Shown piece by piece: positions 43,897 through 53,537 of a stretch of 64,000 nt of DNA. Position 1 is the first letter of the stretch. Every line of letters starts with the position of its first letter. Made by a program: the position numbers and the translations under genes. The notes beneath the pieces are model-generated. The model was not told the origin of the DNA. It was given only the letters and a program-made list of their open reading frames with translations, and ran no database searches. Source of the DNA: CAYMND01 sp964465065. Lineage in GTDB: Bacteria > Acidobacteriota > Aminicenantia > UBA2199. The DNA is taken from the NCBI GenBank assembly GCA_964465065.1, contig CAYXHZ010000008.1:1-64000 (forward strand), in the 5' to 3' direction.

Positions 43897-45897
43897 TCAT
43901 GATCCCAGTGCGGCTCGGACCTTGGCGGCCAGTTGGGACAGAGAGAAAGGCTTCTGGATGAAATGGACCCCGGGATCCAGAACGCCGTGGTGAGCGATGA
44001 CGTTGCCGGTGTAGCCGGACATGAACAGGGTCCTGATCTCGGGATGGCCTGTCTGCAGGGCCCTGGCCAGATCACGGCCGTTCATGTCGGGCATGATGAC
44101 ATCGGTGATCAGCAACTGTATCGGGTCGATCCGTAGACTGGCCATCTGGATGGCCGGCCCGGGAGCCGGGGCCGGCATGACGGTGTAGCCCAGGCGCATC
44201 AGCATTTGGGCGACCATGGTGAGAATGGCCGGTTCATCCTCGACCAGCAGGATGGTCTCGCTGCCGCGCTCGTCGGGCAAGACCGCGCTGTCCGTCTCCT
44301 GAGGTCCGCTCCGGTCGGTATGCGGCGGCAGGTAGATGCGGAAGGTCGTCCCCAGGCCAGGTTCGCTGTAAACATTGATGAATCCGGCATTTTGGCGGAC
44401 TATGCCGTAGACGGTGGCCAGACCCAGGCCGGTGCCCTTGTCGAGTTTCTTGGTGGTGAAAAACGGTTCGAAGATGTAAGCCAGCGTGTCCCGGTCCATG
44501 CCGCACCCGTTGTCGCTGACCGTGAGCAGGACGTACCAGCCGGGACTGCAACCGGGATGTCCGGCGCAGTAGGGATCATCCAGCCGGGTCATGCTGGTTT
44601 CGATGGTCACCCGGCCGGTAGCGGGGGCGATGGCGTCGCGGGCGTTGACGCACAGGTTGGCCAGCATCTGGTCGACCTGGGAGGGGTCGATCAGCACCGG
44701 AGCCAGGTCGGGGCCCGGCCGCCAGACCAGCTCGATGTTTTCGCCGATGAGCCGCTGCAGCATCTTGAGCATACCCTCCAGGCTGGAGTTGAGATCGATC
44801 CGTCTGGGCAGAACCGTCTGCCGGCGGGCGAAGGCCAGCAGCTGCCGGGTGATGTCGGCGGAACGCTCGGCCGCCTTGCGGATCTCCTGCAGGTCGTCGT
44901 ACATGGGTTGAGCCGCGTCCAGCTGTTTCATGGCCATTTCCGCATAACCCAGGATGACGCTGAGCATGTTGTTGAAGTCGTGGGCCACACCGCCGGCCAG
45001 ACGACCGATGGATTCCATTTTATTGGCCTGGATCAGCTGGCGCTGCAGTTTTTCGTGTTCGCCCTCGGCCCGTTTGCGCTCGGTGATGTCCCGACCGATG
45101 CCCAGCACCCCGATCAGCTGCCCGTCGCTGCCGAACATCGGCGTTTTGATGGTTTCCAGAATGCGGTGCTGGCCGTTGTCGGCAAAAACGACCTCTTCTT
45201 CGTTGGTCACCGGTTTGCCGGCGTCGATCGCCTTTTGATCGTTGTGTCGGAAAAAGTCCGCCAGTTCGACGCTGACGAAATCGTAATCCGTTTTGCCGAT
45301 GATGTCCTCTTCTCTGGCGGCGAACAGGCGTTCGAACTGGTAATTGCAGGCCAGGAAGCGTCCCTGGCGGTCCTTGAGCCAGACCAGGTCCGGAATGGTG
45401 CGGATCAGGGTTCTGAGCAGCGTTTGGCTCTCCTTGAGAGCCTGCTCGGAGCGTTTCCGTTCGCTGATATCCTGGATGACGCCTTCGATGGCCGTCAGTT
45501 CGCCCTTGTCGTCGTAAATGCCCTGAAAGGTGGAGATGTAATAGCCCGTGCTGCCGTCGGGGAGCAGGAAGCGCTGCTCGTAATGGCCCGGTTCATGGCT
45601 CAGGATCGCCTTGTGGATGAGTTCCTGGCCGCGTTCGTGGTCTTCGGGCCAGGGCGAGAGCGACAGGATGGAATCGATATGGGGCTTGAAAACGGCCGGG
45701 TCGAGCTGGAAGATCCGGAATACCTCGTCGGACCACTGCACATCGCCGCTGCGGATGTCCCAGTACCAGTTGCCCAGACGGGCCAGACGCTGGGCCTCAA
45801 GCAGGCGCCTCTGGCTCTGGCGCAAGGCTTCCACCATCTGACGATGCCCTTGGCGATCAGTGGCTGGCGCCCCGTCTTTATCAGCCTGGTCTTGCAT
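43897..45897 (-). CDS. Cytoplasmic PAS-PAS hybrid histidine kinase with receiver
   Basis: The protein has 666 residues and no transmembrane segment. Two PAS/PAC modules lie at about 30-150 (NWYWDIRSGDVQWSDEVFRI) and 155-275 (TIPDLVWLKDRQGRFLACNY). The H-box AHDFNNMLSVILGYAE is near 304, the ATPase has DNGCGM and GTGLGLATVYG, and a C-terminal receiver (about 548-660) has LLITDVIMPDMNG. The start ATG has no strong ribosome-binding site, so a start at the internal MVEALRQ is possible. The convergent stop lies 11 bp from the HxlR stop. Targets unknown. Confidence 0.9.
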   Translation of the reverse strand: MQDQADKDGAPATDRQGHRQMVEALRQSQRRLLEAQRLARLGNWYWDIRSGDVQWSDEVFRIFQLDPAVFKPHIDSILSLSPWPEDHERGQELIHKAILSHEPGHYEQRFLLPDGSTGYYISTFQGIYDDKGELTAIEGVIQDISERKRSEQALKESQTLLRTLIRTIPDLVWLKDRQGRFLACNYQFERLFAAREEDIIGKTDYDFVSVELADFFRHNDQKAIDAGKPVTNEEEVVFADNGQHRILETIKTPMFGSDGQLIGVLGIGRDITERKRAEGEHEKLQRQLIQANKMESIGRLAGGVAHDFNNMLSVILGYAEMAMKQLDAAQPMYDDLQEIRKAAERSADITRQLLAFARRQTVLPRRIDLNSSLEGMLKMLQRLIGENIELVWRPGPDLAPVLIDPSQVDQMLANLCVNARDAIAPATGRVTIETSMTRLDDPYCAGHPGCSPGWYVLLTVSDNGCGMDRDTLAYIFEPFFTTKKLDKGTGLGLATVYGIVRQNAGFINVYSEPGLGTTFRIYLPPHTDRSGPQETDSAVLPDERGSETILLVEDEPAILTMVAQMLMRLGYTVMPAPAPGPAIQMASLRIDPIQLLITDVIMPDMNGRDLARALQTGHPEIRTLFMSGYTGNVIAHHGVLDPGVHFIQKPFSLSQLAAKVRAALGS

Positions 45898-46000
45898 GTT
45901 TGTCCGCTGTGACTTCCTGAATTGATCCGGATAGTACAGTTATGGTTGAACTGCGGAAATATTTCAGCGAATTTGCAAAAAACGTCGCCGGCCAGTCGCT

Positions 46001-46612
46001 CTAGCCCGGCATACGGGCGGCGATCATGAAAACGGTATAGTCCTTCTCGATGCCGTCACGCAGCCGTTTGTGGGTGTAGACCGTCGAGCTGGACAGGATC
46101 GACCAGCCCTTTTCCTCCAGGTAAGCGCCGAGCCGGACACGCTCGATGCCATGGTGGGGAATCGGGCCGCCGTCGTGAAAACTGCCGTCCTCCAGGTCCA
46201 GATCGCACAGGAAAATGCAGCCTCCGGGCCGGATCAATTCCGTAAGCTCGCCGACCTGCCCCTGGATATCGTCGATATGGTGCAGAACCATCAGGCTGAC
46301 GATCGTGTCGAAGCGGGATTCGATTTTGTCCCGGCTCAAGTTGACGGTACCGGCCTTTTTCAGGTTCCGGGCGGCGATTTTCCCTCTGACTTCCTCGAGC
46401 ATGCCTTCCGAGTTGTCGGCGAAACAGATTTCGTCGGCATGGTCGGCCAAAAAGAAGCCCAACAGGCCGGTGCCGCAGCCGAAATCCAGAATTTTACCGA
46501 ATTTTCCGCTCGGGTGGACGGCGCCGATGGCCTGGGCAACAGTTCTGGCCCGCTCGATCCGGTACTCCTCCTGGTCCCATTGTTTGGCCATTTCATCGAA
46601 ATTTTTAGCCAT
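46001..46612 (-). CDS. SAM-dependent class I methyltransferase
   Basis: The protein has 203 residues. Motif I is ILDFGCGTGLLGFFLA (about 41-56), then comes the acidic FADNS after strand 2, and FDTIVSLMVLHHIDD is the post-I region. The fold is the Methyltransf_11/25 type, used on small molecules more often than on RNA. The start overlaps the HAD gene stop by 8 nt (ATGGCTAA), so the two are co-translated. The substrate is not readable. Confidence 0.88.
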   Translation of the reverse strand: MAKNFDEMAKQWDQEEYRIERARTVAQAIGAVHPSGKFGKILDFGCGTGLLGFFLADHADEICFADNSEGMLEEVRGKIAARNLKKAGTVNLSRDKIESRFDTIVSLMVLHHIDDIQGQVGELTELIRPGGCIFLCDLDLEDGSFHDGGPIPHHGIERVRLGAYLEEKGWSILSSSTVYTHKRLRDGIEKDYTVFMIAARMPG

Positions 46613-47267
46613 TTTCGTCCTCCGCTCCGACAGGCAAGGCTGCAGCGAGCATGTCGTAAAATTCGTCTACTGTAGTGAACAGGTAGTCCGGCCGGTGCTT
46701 TTGCAGCAGGGACGGATCGGCTGTCGGCGCCCAGGCGGCGGCGATGGCGCCGATTCCGCAGGCCCGGGCGGCGAGGATGTCCCCCGGGGCGTCGCCGACA
46801 TAAAAGAAATCCTGGCGCGGCAGTCCGGTTTCGTCCAGCACTTCCTGGATCCGTTCTTTTTTGACCGGTCCGGTGCGGGAACCGGTCTTTATGCAGTCGA
46901 AACAGTTCAGCAGACCGTAGGCTTCGAGGGTCAGCCGGGTGCTCTGCGGCCCCTTGCCGGTCACCAGGCCCAAAAAGCGCTTGCGCTTCCTGATGAAACG
47001 CAGGATGTCGGGGATGCCGGCGAAGGCATCCGGGTAGGCGGCATGTCGCTTTCGATAGCAGTCCAGGTAGCGTTCCAGGCCCGTCTGGCAGCGATCGGGG
47101 ATCAGCGCCAGGATGGTTCCTTCCTCGGAAGGTCCGAAATGGGCGACGATTTCCTGGTCCGTCAGGCGGCGCCCGGCCAGGGGCTCGACCGCTTCGCGGA
47201 AAGCGGAGATGCACAGCGGCAGGGTGTTGCCGATCGTCCCGTCCAGATCAAAAATCAGGTTCATCAT
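46605..47267 (-). CDS. HAD-superfamily phosphatase (Gph-like)
   Basis: The protein has 220 residues from the ATG at 47267; the ATG at 47264 is equally possible. Motif I is FDLDGTIGNTL with the nucleophile Asp, motif II is LVTGKG, K is in PVKKERIQEVL, and motif IV is YVGDAPGDILAARACG. A helical cap (about 18-85) fits phosphoglycolate phosphatase-like enzymes. It is coupled to the methyltransferase by an 8-nt overlap. The two together may act on a shared small metabolite or in repair. Confidence 0.88.
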   Translation of the reverse strand: MMNLIFDLDGTIGNTLPLCISAFREAVEPLAGRRLTDQEIVAHFGPSEEGTILALIPDRCQTGLERYLDCYRKRHAAYPDAFAGIPDILRFIRKRKRFLGLVTGKGPQSTRLTLEAYGLLNCFDCIKTGSRTGPVKKERIQEVLDETGLPRQDFFYVGDAPGDILAARACGIGAIAAAWAPTADPSLLQKHRPDYLFTTVDEFYDMLAAALPVGAEDENG

Positions 47268-47480
47268 GACCGCCAAATCCAGGTACCGTAACCGTACCGG
47301 AGCGCTGGCAACATCTTAACACGATTCGGAATGGTTTTTGATGCCCGGCGCGATCGGCCTTTTTTTCTTTTTCCGTTCGCCGCCGCATAGCGAGACCGCT
47401 GCTGCGGTTGAAAAACGGGAAAACGGCACGTACTATTTGATTATGCCGATTCCCCAGACCATCTCGCCGACGGAGTGTCC

Positions 47481-50342
47481 GTGATCCATCCTGCCCGACA
47501 TTTTCGGCTGAGCGTCAGCATCGGCCTCTTGGGCATCGGCAGCGTCATCGTCACGGCAATGGTGCTGATGGCCGTGGCCGTCTGGCAGAGCGGGCAGTAC
47601 AACCGCCTGGCCCAGCAGGAAGTAGATCAGCTGATCGCCGCCGATCTGGACCATATCACCCAGGGTGCCTACAACCTGGTCCGGACCGAGGACGAAGCGG
47701 TGCAGCAGCAGGTCAGCAGCAACCTGGACGTCGCCCGCCATGTTCTCCAATCCGCCGGTGGCGTACGCCTGGCGCGGGAAACCGTGGCCTGGACCGCCGT
47801 AAACCAGTATACGGGACGGCGCGTCGGGCTGAGCCTGCCCAAAATGCTGGTCGGCCGTCAGTGGCTGGGGCAGAACGATCTGATCGGTCTGGCCTCGCCG
47901 CTGGTCGACGATGTGGCCGAGTTGACGGGGGAGGATGCGACCGTTTTCCAGCGGTTGAACGATGCCGGAGACATGATCCGGGTGGCCACCACCGTGGTCG
48001 ACGATTCAGGGAGACGTGCCGTAGGCACCTATATCCCGGCCGTCAACCCGGACGGGAAGGCCAATCCGGTCGTTCAGGCCGTGCTTTCGGGGCGTTCCTA
48101 TCATGGCCGGGCCTATGTGGTCAACGAATGGTACCTGACCGCCTACGAACCCCTGACCGACAGCAACGGCAGGCTGGTGGGCATGCTCTACGTGGGCTTG
48201 CGCCAGAAGAAGGTGGAGTCCCGGATACGGCAGGCGATCCTGCAGACCAGGGTCGGCAAGACCGGTTACATCTACGTGATCGGCGGCCAAGGCCAGCAGC
48301 GTGGACAATACATCATCTCCCAGTTCGGCGAGCGGGATGGGGAATATATCTGGGACAGCCGGGACAGCGAGGGCCGCTTCGTGATCCGCGAGATCGTCGA
48401 ACGGGCGGTCGGACTGAAACCCGGGGAGATGACCACCGTCGTTTACGACTGGCTGAACCCGGGGGAAGCGGAGGCCCGGCGCAAAATCGCCCGTCTGGCC
48501 TATTACGAACCCTGGGATTGGGTCATCGGGACCAGCGTCTATCTGGACGAGCTGCAAACGTACCGAGCCGTGCTGCAGCGGGGCCGGCGGCGCATGGTGC
48601 ACTTCATGCTGGCGGCGGGACTGCTGCTGTTCCTGATCATGGGCCTGATCGCCGTTCTTTACACCTGGACGATCATACGGCCGTTGCGACGGCTGCAGCA
48701 GGCCGTCGAGGTCATCAACGACGGCAACCTGAACCATATGTTCCACCTGCCGGTCCGCAACGAAATCGGTGCCCTGGCCGACGCCTTCAACCTGATGCGC
48801 GAACGCCTGGCCGTAACCGTCAGGGGGCTGCGCGAGAGCGAGGAAAAATATCGCAAGATTTTCGACAACGCCGTGGAAGGGATGTTTCAAAGCATACCGG
48901 CGGGACGTTTTCTGAGCGGCAATCCGGCCATCGCCCGGATGCTGGGCTACGATTCTCCCCAGGATCTGATCGACAGTGTCGGCGATATCGCCCGGCAGGT
49001 GTACAGTTCATCCCGGGATCGCGAGGATGTGCTGCGCGAGTTGCGGGAAAACGGCCAGGTTGTCGGCCGCGAGCTCGAATTGCTGTGCAAGAACGGCCAG
49101 AAGATTTGGGTGGAGATGAGTTGCCGTCTGGTCGGCGACACGGCCGGCGGCGACCCGCTTATCGAAGGTTTCATCATGGATATCAGCGGCCGCAAAAAGC
49201 TGGAAGAGCAGTTGCGCCAGTCCCAGAAGATGGAAGCCCTGGGCACCTTGACCGGCGGCATCGCCCACGATTTCAACAATATCCTGACGGCCATCATCGG
49301 CTATGGGGAATTCATCCGGCGACAGCTGGACCCGGACAGTCCGTTACGCCGCCATGCCGATGAAATTCTGACCGCCGCCGACAAGGCCAGCCACCTGACG
49401 CGCAGTCTGCTGGCCTTCAGCCGGAAACAGCCGATGCATCTGCGTCCGGTCGAGCTCAACGAGGTCATCGGCCGCATCGACAAGCTTCTGATCCGGATCA
49501 TCGGAGAAGATATCGAGTACCGATCGGACCTGGCTCAGGAGGCCCTGACGGTCATGGCCGACAAGGGGCAGCTGGAACAGGTGCTGATGAACCTGGCCGC
49601 CAACGCCCGGGACGCCATGCCCGACGGCGGAACCCTGACCGTGAAGACGCAACGGCTGTCCGCCGAACAGGCCGGACCGGACCTGATGCTGCCGGTCGGG
49701 GAGTATGCGCTGTTGAGCGTGTCGGACACCGGCACGGGCATGAGCGAGCAGGTCAGGCAACGGATATTCGAGCCGTTCTACACCACCAAGGAAACCGGCA
49801 AAGGTACCGGACTGGGTCTGTCCATCGTCTACGGCATCGTCCAGCAGCACAAGGGCCATATCGTCGTGCACAGTGCGCCGGGTCGGGGCAGTTCCTTCCA
49901 GATCTACCTCGCCCTCAGCGAGCGCCTGTCGGAGAGCAACGAGCTGGCCCGGACCATGGCGCTCCAGCGAGGCAGCGAGACCATTCTGCTGGCCGAAGAC
50001 GATCCTTCGGTCCGGGAACTGTTCAAATGCGTGCTGCAGGAGAGCGGCTACACGGTCATCGAAGCGGTCAACGGCGAAGACGCCCTGCGCAAATACCTCG
50101 ACAACCAGGCGGCCGTCCAGTTCCTGCTCTTCGACGTCATCATGCCCAAGAAGAACGGCAAGGAAGCCTACGATGAAATCAAAAAAATGAACCCGGCGAT
50201 CCGGGTGCTTTTTTCCAGCGGTTACACCTCCGATATCATCTACCGCCAGGGAATCCTGGACGAGGGTATCGACCTGATCATGAAGCCGGTCATGCCGGAT
50301 GCGCTGCTGTCCAAAATCCGCGAGATTCTGGACCGGAAATGA
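47481..50342 (+). CDS. Cache-domain hybrid sensor histidine kinase
   Basis: The protein has 953 residues from the GTG at 47481 (GGAG 5 nt upstream); a GTG at 47475 is also in frame. One helix (about 15-37) leads to a large periplasmic double Cache (about 40-365, GKTGYIYVIGG and EPWDWVIGTSVYLDEL). The second helix is about 376-400, followed by HAMP and a PAS domain (YRKIFDNAVEGMFQSIPAGR). The H-box GGIAHDFNNILTAIIGY gives H596, then come an ATPase (GTGLGLSIVYG) and a receiver (LLFDVIMPKKNG, about residue 885). It senses an extracellular small ligand. No separate regulator gene is adjacent. Confidence 0.92.
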   Translation: MIHPARHFRLSVSIGLLGIGSVIVTAMVLMAVAVWQSGQYNRLAQQEVDQLIAADLDHITQGAYNLVRTEDEAVQQQVSSNLDVARHVLQSAGGVRLARETVAWTAVNQYTGRRVGLSLPKMLVGRQWLGQNDLIGLASPLVDDVAELTGEDATVFQRLNDAGDMIRVATTVVDDSGRRAVGTYIPAVNPDGKANPVVQAVLSGRSYHGRAYVVNEWYLTAYEPLTDSNGRLVGMLYVGLRQKKVESRIRQAILQTRVGKTGYIYVIGGQGQQRGQYIISQFGERDGEYIWDSRDSEGRFVIREIVERAVGLKPGEMTTVVYDWLNPGEAEARRKIARLAYYEPWDWVIGTSVYLDELQTYRAVLQRGRRRMVHFMLAAGLLLFLIMGLIAVLYTWTIIRPLRRLQQAVEVINDGNLNHMFHLPVRNEIGALADAFNLMRERLAVTVRGLRESEEKYRKIFDNAVEGMFQSIPAGRFLSGNPAIARMLGYDSPQDLIDSVGDIARQVYSSSRDREDVLRELRENGQVVGRELELLCKNGQKIWVEMSCRLVGDTAGGDPLIEGFIMDISGRKKLEEQLRQSQKMEALGTLTGGIAHDFNNILTAIIGYGEFIRRQLDPDSPLRRHADEILTAADKASHLTRSLLAFSRKQPMHLRPVELNEVIGRIDKLLIRIIGEDIEYRSDLAQEALTVMADKGQLEQVLMNLAANARDAMPDGGTLTVKTQRLSAEQAGPDLMLPVGEYALLSVSDTGTGMSEQVRQRIFEPFYTTKETGKGTGLGLSIVYGIVQQHKGHIVVHSAPGRGSSFQIYLALSERLSESNELARTMALQRGSETILLAEDDPSVRELFKCVLQESGYTVIEAVNGEDALRKYLDNQAAVQFLLFDVIMPKKNGKEAYDEIKKMNPAIRVLFSSGYTSDIIYRQGILDEGIDLIMKPVMPDALLSKIREILDRK

Positions 50343-50421
50343 AACGCTGCTGAGTCTCGCGCCCGCTATTTTCCCCATGGAGGCATCTGCGCTATAATAA
50401 TCCTTTTCGAAAAGGTGAGTC

Positions 50422-51804
50422 TTGGCTTTTCATTCGCTGTCCTTTTTGTTTGTTTTTCTGCCCCTGGCCTGGTTGCTGCAGGTTTCGTCGCGACGATCGG
50501 CCCGTCTGCCGCTCGGGCTTGGTCTGGGCCTCGTTTTCCTGGCCTGGGCCGGTCTGGCGCCGCTGGCCTGGACCGCCGCCTGCCTGGTCTGGGTGACGGC
50601 TTTCTCCTGGCTGATCCGCCGTCTGCGTCGGCCGCTGCCGCGACGGCTGCTGACGGGACTGGCCGTATCCGGCCTGATCGCCGCGCTGGTCGCGGCCAAG
50701 TACCTTTACCCCGGTCTGATGACGGCCGGCCTGTCGTTTCTGGTCTTTTTCGCCATCAGCGCCCTGATCGACCTGCTGCACCGTCCGGAGCTGTTCTCAC
50801 TGTCCGGACTCTGGGCCTACCTGACTTTCTTCCCTAAATTCATGACCGGTCCGCTGCTTCCGTATCAGCGGTTTGCCGAGCAGCTGGAAGCGGCGGATTA
50901 CGACTGGGACCGTGCCCAACGCGGCTTCGGTCGGCTGACGCTGGGCCTGTTCAAGAAGCTGTGGATCGCCGACCCGCTCGGACGGAGCGCCGATGCGGTT
51001 TTTGCGGCGGGAAGCGTTTCCGGGGCCGCCGAACACTGGCTGGGTCTGCTGGCCTTCGCCCTGCATATTTTCATCGATTTCTCGGCCTACACCGATATGG
51101 CCATCGGTCTGGGCCGTATCTTCGGATTCGAGCTGGGCGAAAATTTCAATTTTCCTTACCTGGCCCGCTCCCTGCACGATTTCTGGCGGCGCTGGCACAT
51201 TTCGCTGGGATTGTGGTTCCGCACTTACCTTTTTCTGCCCCTGGCCTACGCACTGGAACGGCGCCTGTACCGGATGCAATTGCCGCGCTGGCTGCGTTCC
51301 GATCGTCTGGCGGCAGGTTTGTCCATGTGGCTGACCATGGTCGTCTGCGGAGCCTGGCACGGTCAGAGTCTGAATTTCTGGCTCTGGGGGCTGTACTGGG
51401 GCAGCCTGATGGCTTTCGAATCGCCGCGGCGGCGCAAACGCGGCCGCTGGGCCTGGCTGCGCACCCAGGCGCTGATTCTGCTGGGCTGGATCCTGTTCCG
51501 GACCGATAATCCGGCACATTTCGTCGAGTTTCTGCGGGGCCTGTGGCCGCGAACCCTGAGTACGGCGGCCGACACGCAGCTTCCCCTGCTGGTCGACGGG
51601 CGTTTCGTCTGGGCTGTGGTCGCGGCCCTGGCCCTGGCCTTCCCGGTCTTTCCGGCACTGTCGTCCCGCTGGAAACGGAACCGGCCGGGCTGGCACCGGC
51701 TGCTGGTCCGCTGCGAACCCCTCGTCTGGCTGGCCGCCTGGCTGCTCGTCCTGGCGGCTCTGAGCGGGGCCTCGCATCGACCGTTCATCTACCAGCAATT
51801 CTAG
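50422..51804 (+). CDS. MBOAT-family O-acyltransferase (AlgI-like)
   Basis: The protein has 460 residues from a TTG start with AAAGGTGAG upstream. The N-terminus FHSLSFLFVFLPLAWLL aligns with the AlgI start, which supports the TTG. The protein is mostly membrane helices. The MBOAT core shows FPKFMTGPLLPY, FSAYTDMAIGLGRIFGFEL, SLHDFWRRWHISLGLWFR and the putative catalytic His in VVCGAWHGQSLNFWLWG. AlgI-type proteins pass acetyl groups across the membrane to a periplasmic transferase. The adjacent AlgJ-like gene fits that partner role. Confidence 0.93.
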   Translation: MAFHSLSFLFVFLPLAWLLQVSSRRSARLPLGLGLGLVFLAWAGLAPLAWTAACLVWVTAFSWLIRRLRRPLPRRLLTGLAVSGLIAALVAAKYLYPGLMTAGLSFLVFFAISALIDLLHRPELFSLSGLWAYLTFFPKFMTGPLLPYQRFAEQLEAADYDWDRAQRGFGRLTLGLFKKLWIADPLGRSADAVFAAGSVSGAAEHWLGLLAFALHIFIDFSAYTDMAIGLGRIFGFELGENFNFPYLARSLHDFWRRWHISLGLWFRTYLFLPLAYALERRLYRMQLPRWLRSDRLAAGLSMWLTMVVCGAWHGQSLNFWLWGLYWGSLMAFESPRRRKRGRWAWLRTQALILLGWILFRTDNPAHFVEFLRGLWPRTLSTAADTQLPLLVDGRFVWAVVAALALAFPVFPALSSRWKRNRPGWHRLLVRCEPLVWLAAWLLVLAALSGASHRPFIYQQF

Positions 51805-51815
51805 GCGCAGACATC

Positions 51816-53537
51816 ATGAGACGACAACGAGGAGTACGGGTTGAAACGGGTTGGCTGCGGATGGTCCCGGCCACTCTCCTGTCCGGCCTGGCGCTGTGCC
51901 TGATCGCCCCCTGGCAGTGGTCGCTGCCGTTGCGTACGCGCTGGACTGTGCAGGCCCAGAAGCCGTTCATCCTCAGCGCCTACGCCGACGAGGCCCAGAG
52001 CCAGGTCAGGCTGCGCGGCGGTCCGGAACCGGAATCGGCAGACCTGCCTCTGGTCCGCGGGGAATTTGAAGGTCTGCGCTTCAAATGGGGCAGCCAGGGG
52101 CAGCGGATCGTCGTGCATCGGCTGCAGGTCTGCGGCTTGTTTTGGGAACGGAACTTTTCCGGCCGGGAGCTGTCCCGATTTTTCAGCTGTCAGGGTGAGC
52201 TCGGCATGCGACCCGGACAAGGGGAATCGATCGTTCTCGAAGTCCGTGGGGAGACACCGCTCTTGCTCGCCGATGCGCAGTTTGTGAAACGAATCCGGGC
52301 CGTGGCCTGGCAACGGGCTCTCCTGGCCGGACTGCTATGGCTTGTGCTGCTGGTCGTTTTCCGGCTGCCCGGGTCCTGCTCCTGGGCGGACGGCTGGGGA
52401 AGACTGAGACCGGGACGCCAGGCGCCGGTTCTGATGGCCCTGCTCTTGCTGCTGACCCTGGCGGGCGCCCTGTGGATCCGCTGGCCGCTGCGGCCCGTCG
52501 ACGAGCGGCGGGTGCTGGCCGCTCCGCCCCGCTTCCGTCTGGATGAATGGTCCGACTGGGGGCGGCAGATCGAGACCTACCTGGCCGACCATCAGGGATT
52601 CAGGCCGCTGCTGGTCCGCTTGTTCAACCGCCTGTGCATCGACGCGCTGCAGTCGGCTCCCGCCGAAAACGTGCTGCTGGGCCGTCGGGACTGGCTGTTC
52701 ATGGGCAAGGAGCGGGCGGATCTCGACGCCCGCCGCGCCTACCGTGGCCTGGACCCGTTTACGGAAAACGAATTGCAGGCCTGGACGGAGATGATCCTGC
52801 AGCGGCGGCGCTGGCTGGCGGAGCGGGGTGTCCAATACCGGTTTGTGGTGGCGCCCGGAAAGGCCAGCGTTTATCCCGAGTACCTGCCGGCCGGCTATGC
52901 CCGATGCCGCGGACCGAAGCGTCTGGACCAGCTGCGCGATCGTCTGGCCGGAATGGATAAAAGTATACTGGTCGACCTGCGTTTGCCCCTGCAAATGGCC
53001 AAAATCCGCCCCTGGCCGGTATACCACCGCAGCGATTCGCACTGGAGCGCCTTCGGTGCCTTCACGGCCGCCGATCATCTGCTGGCGGGCCTTTCGCAGA
53101 CCCGTTCGCATATAATTCCGTCCGGCTACCGCATCGAGGCCGGACCCCGTTTCGGCGGCGATCTGGCCATCGCCCTGGGGCTGGAAATGGACCGCTTCCG
53201 CGAGCCGGCCTGGGTGCGCATGAGTTCGGATAGGGCCGCGGCGGTCTGGCGTAAATTGCCCGACCTGGGGCCTTACGTTCGCCGGCAGACGGCCGAAAAT
53301 CCGAACGTGAACAGCGGCCGCCTGCTGCTGGTCCATGACTCTTTCGCCCATGAGCTGGCGCCGTTTCTGGCCGATCGTTGCGCTTCGGTTTACCTGATCT
53401 GGGACTGGGGACTCGGTTTCTATCCGCAACAGATCGTCGAATTCAAACCGGATTGGGTCGTCGACGAGATGGCCGAGCGTTATCTTTACGGTCCGCTGCC
53501 GATCAATCCGCCTGAATTGTCCGGGCAAAAGCCGTGA
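51816..53537 (+). CDS. AlgJ/AlgX-like SGNH O-acetyltransferase
   Basis: The protein has 573 residues from the ATG at 51816, 11 nt after the MBOAT stop. The frame is open further upstream but overlaps that gene. An N-terminal helix (about 15-35) and an extra beta domain (to about 170) precede a second helix (about 208-228). The catalytic SGNH part has HRSDSHWSAFGAF (Asp-His pair near 404-406) and LVHDSFAHEL (Ser near 508), as in AlgJ. The N-terminal extension is longer than in AlgJ. It would O-acetylate an exopolysaccharide or cell-wall glycan. Its stop overlaps the kinase gene by 35 bp. Confidence 0.85.
   Translation: MRRQRGVRVETGWLRMVPATLLSGLALCLIAPWQWSLPLRTRWTVQAQKPFILSAYADEAQSQVRLRGGPEPESADLPLVRGEFEGLRFKWGSQGQRIVVHRLQVCGLFWERNFSGRELSRFFSCQGELGMRPGQGESIVLEVRGETPLLLADAQFVKRIRAVAWQRALLAGLLWLVLLVVFRLPGSCSWADGWGRLRPGRQAPVLMALLLLLTLAGALWIRWPLRPVDERRVLAAPPRFRLDEWSDWGRQIETYLADHQGFRPLLVRLFNRLCIDALQSAPAENVLLGRRDWLFMGKERADLDARRAYRGLDPFTENELQAWTEMILQRRRWLAERGVQYRFVVAPGKASVYPEYLPAGYARCRGPKRLDQLRDRLAGMDKSILVDLRLPLQMAKIRPWPVYHRSDSHWSAFGAFTAADHLLAGLSQTRSHIIPSGYRIEAGPRFGGDLAIALGLEMDRFREPAWVRMSSDRAAAVWRKLPDLGPYVRRQTAENPNVNSGRLLLVHDSFAHELAPFLADRCASVYLIWDWGLGFYPQQIVEFKPDWVVDEMAERYLYGPLPINPPELSGQKP

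Noticed and set aside
47330..47400. GC-rich stretch followed by a T-run as a terminator
   Set aside because: Only a 3-bp stem can be formed before the T-run.
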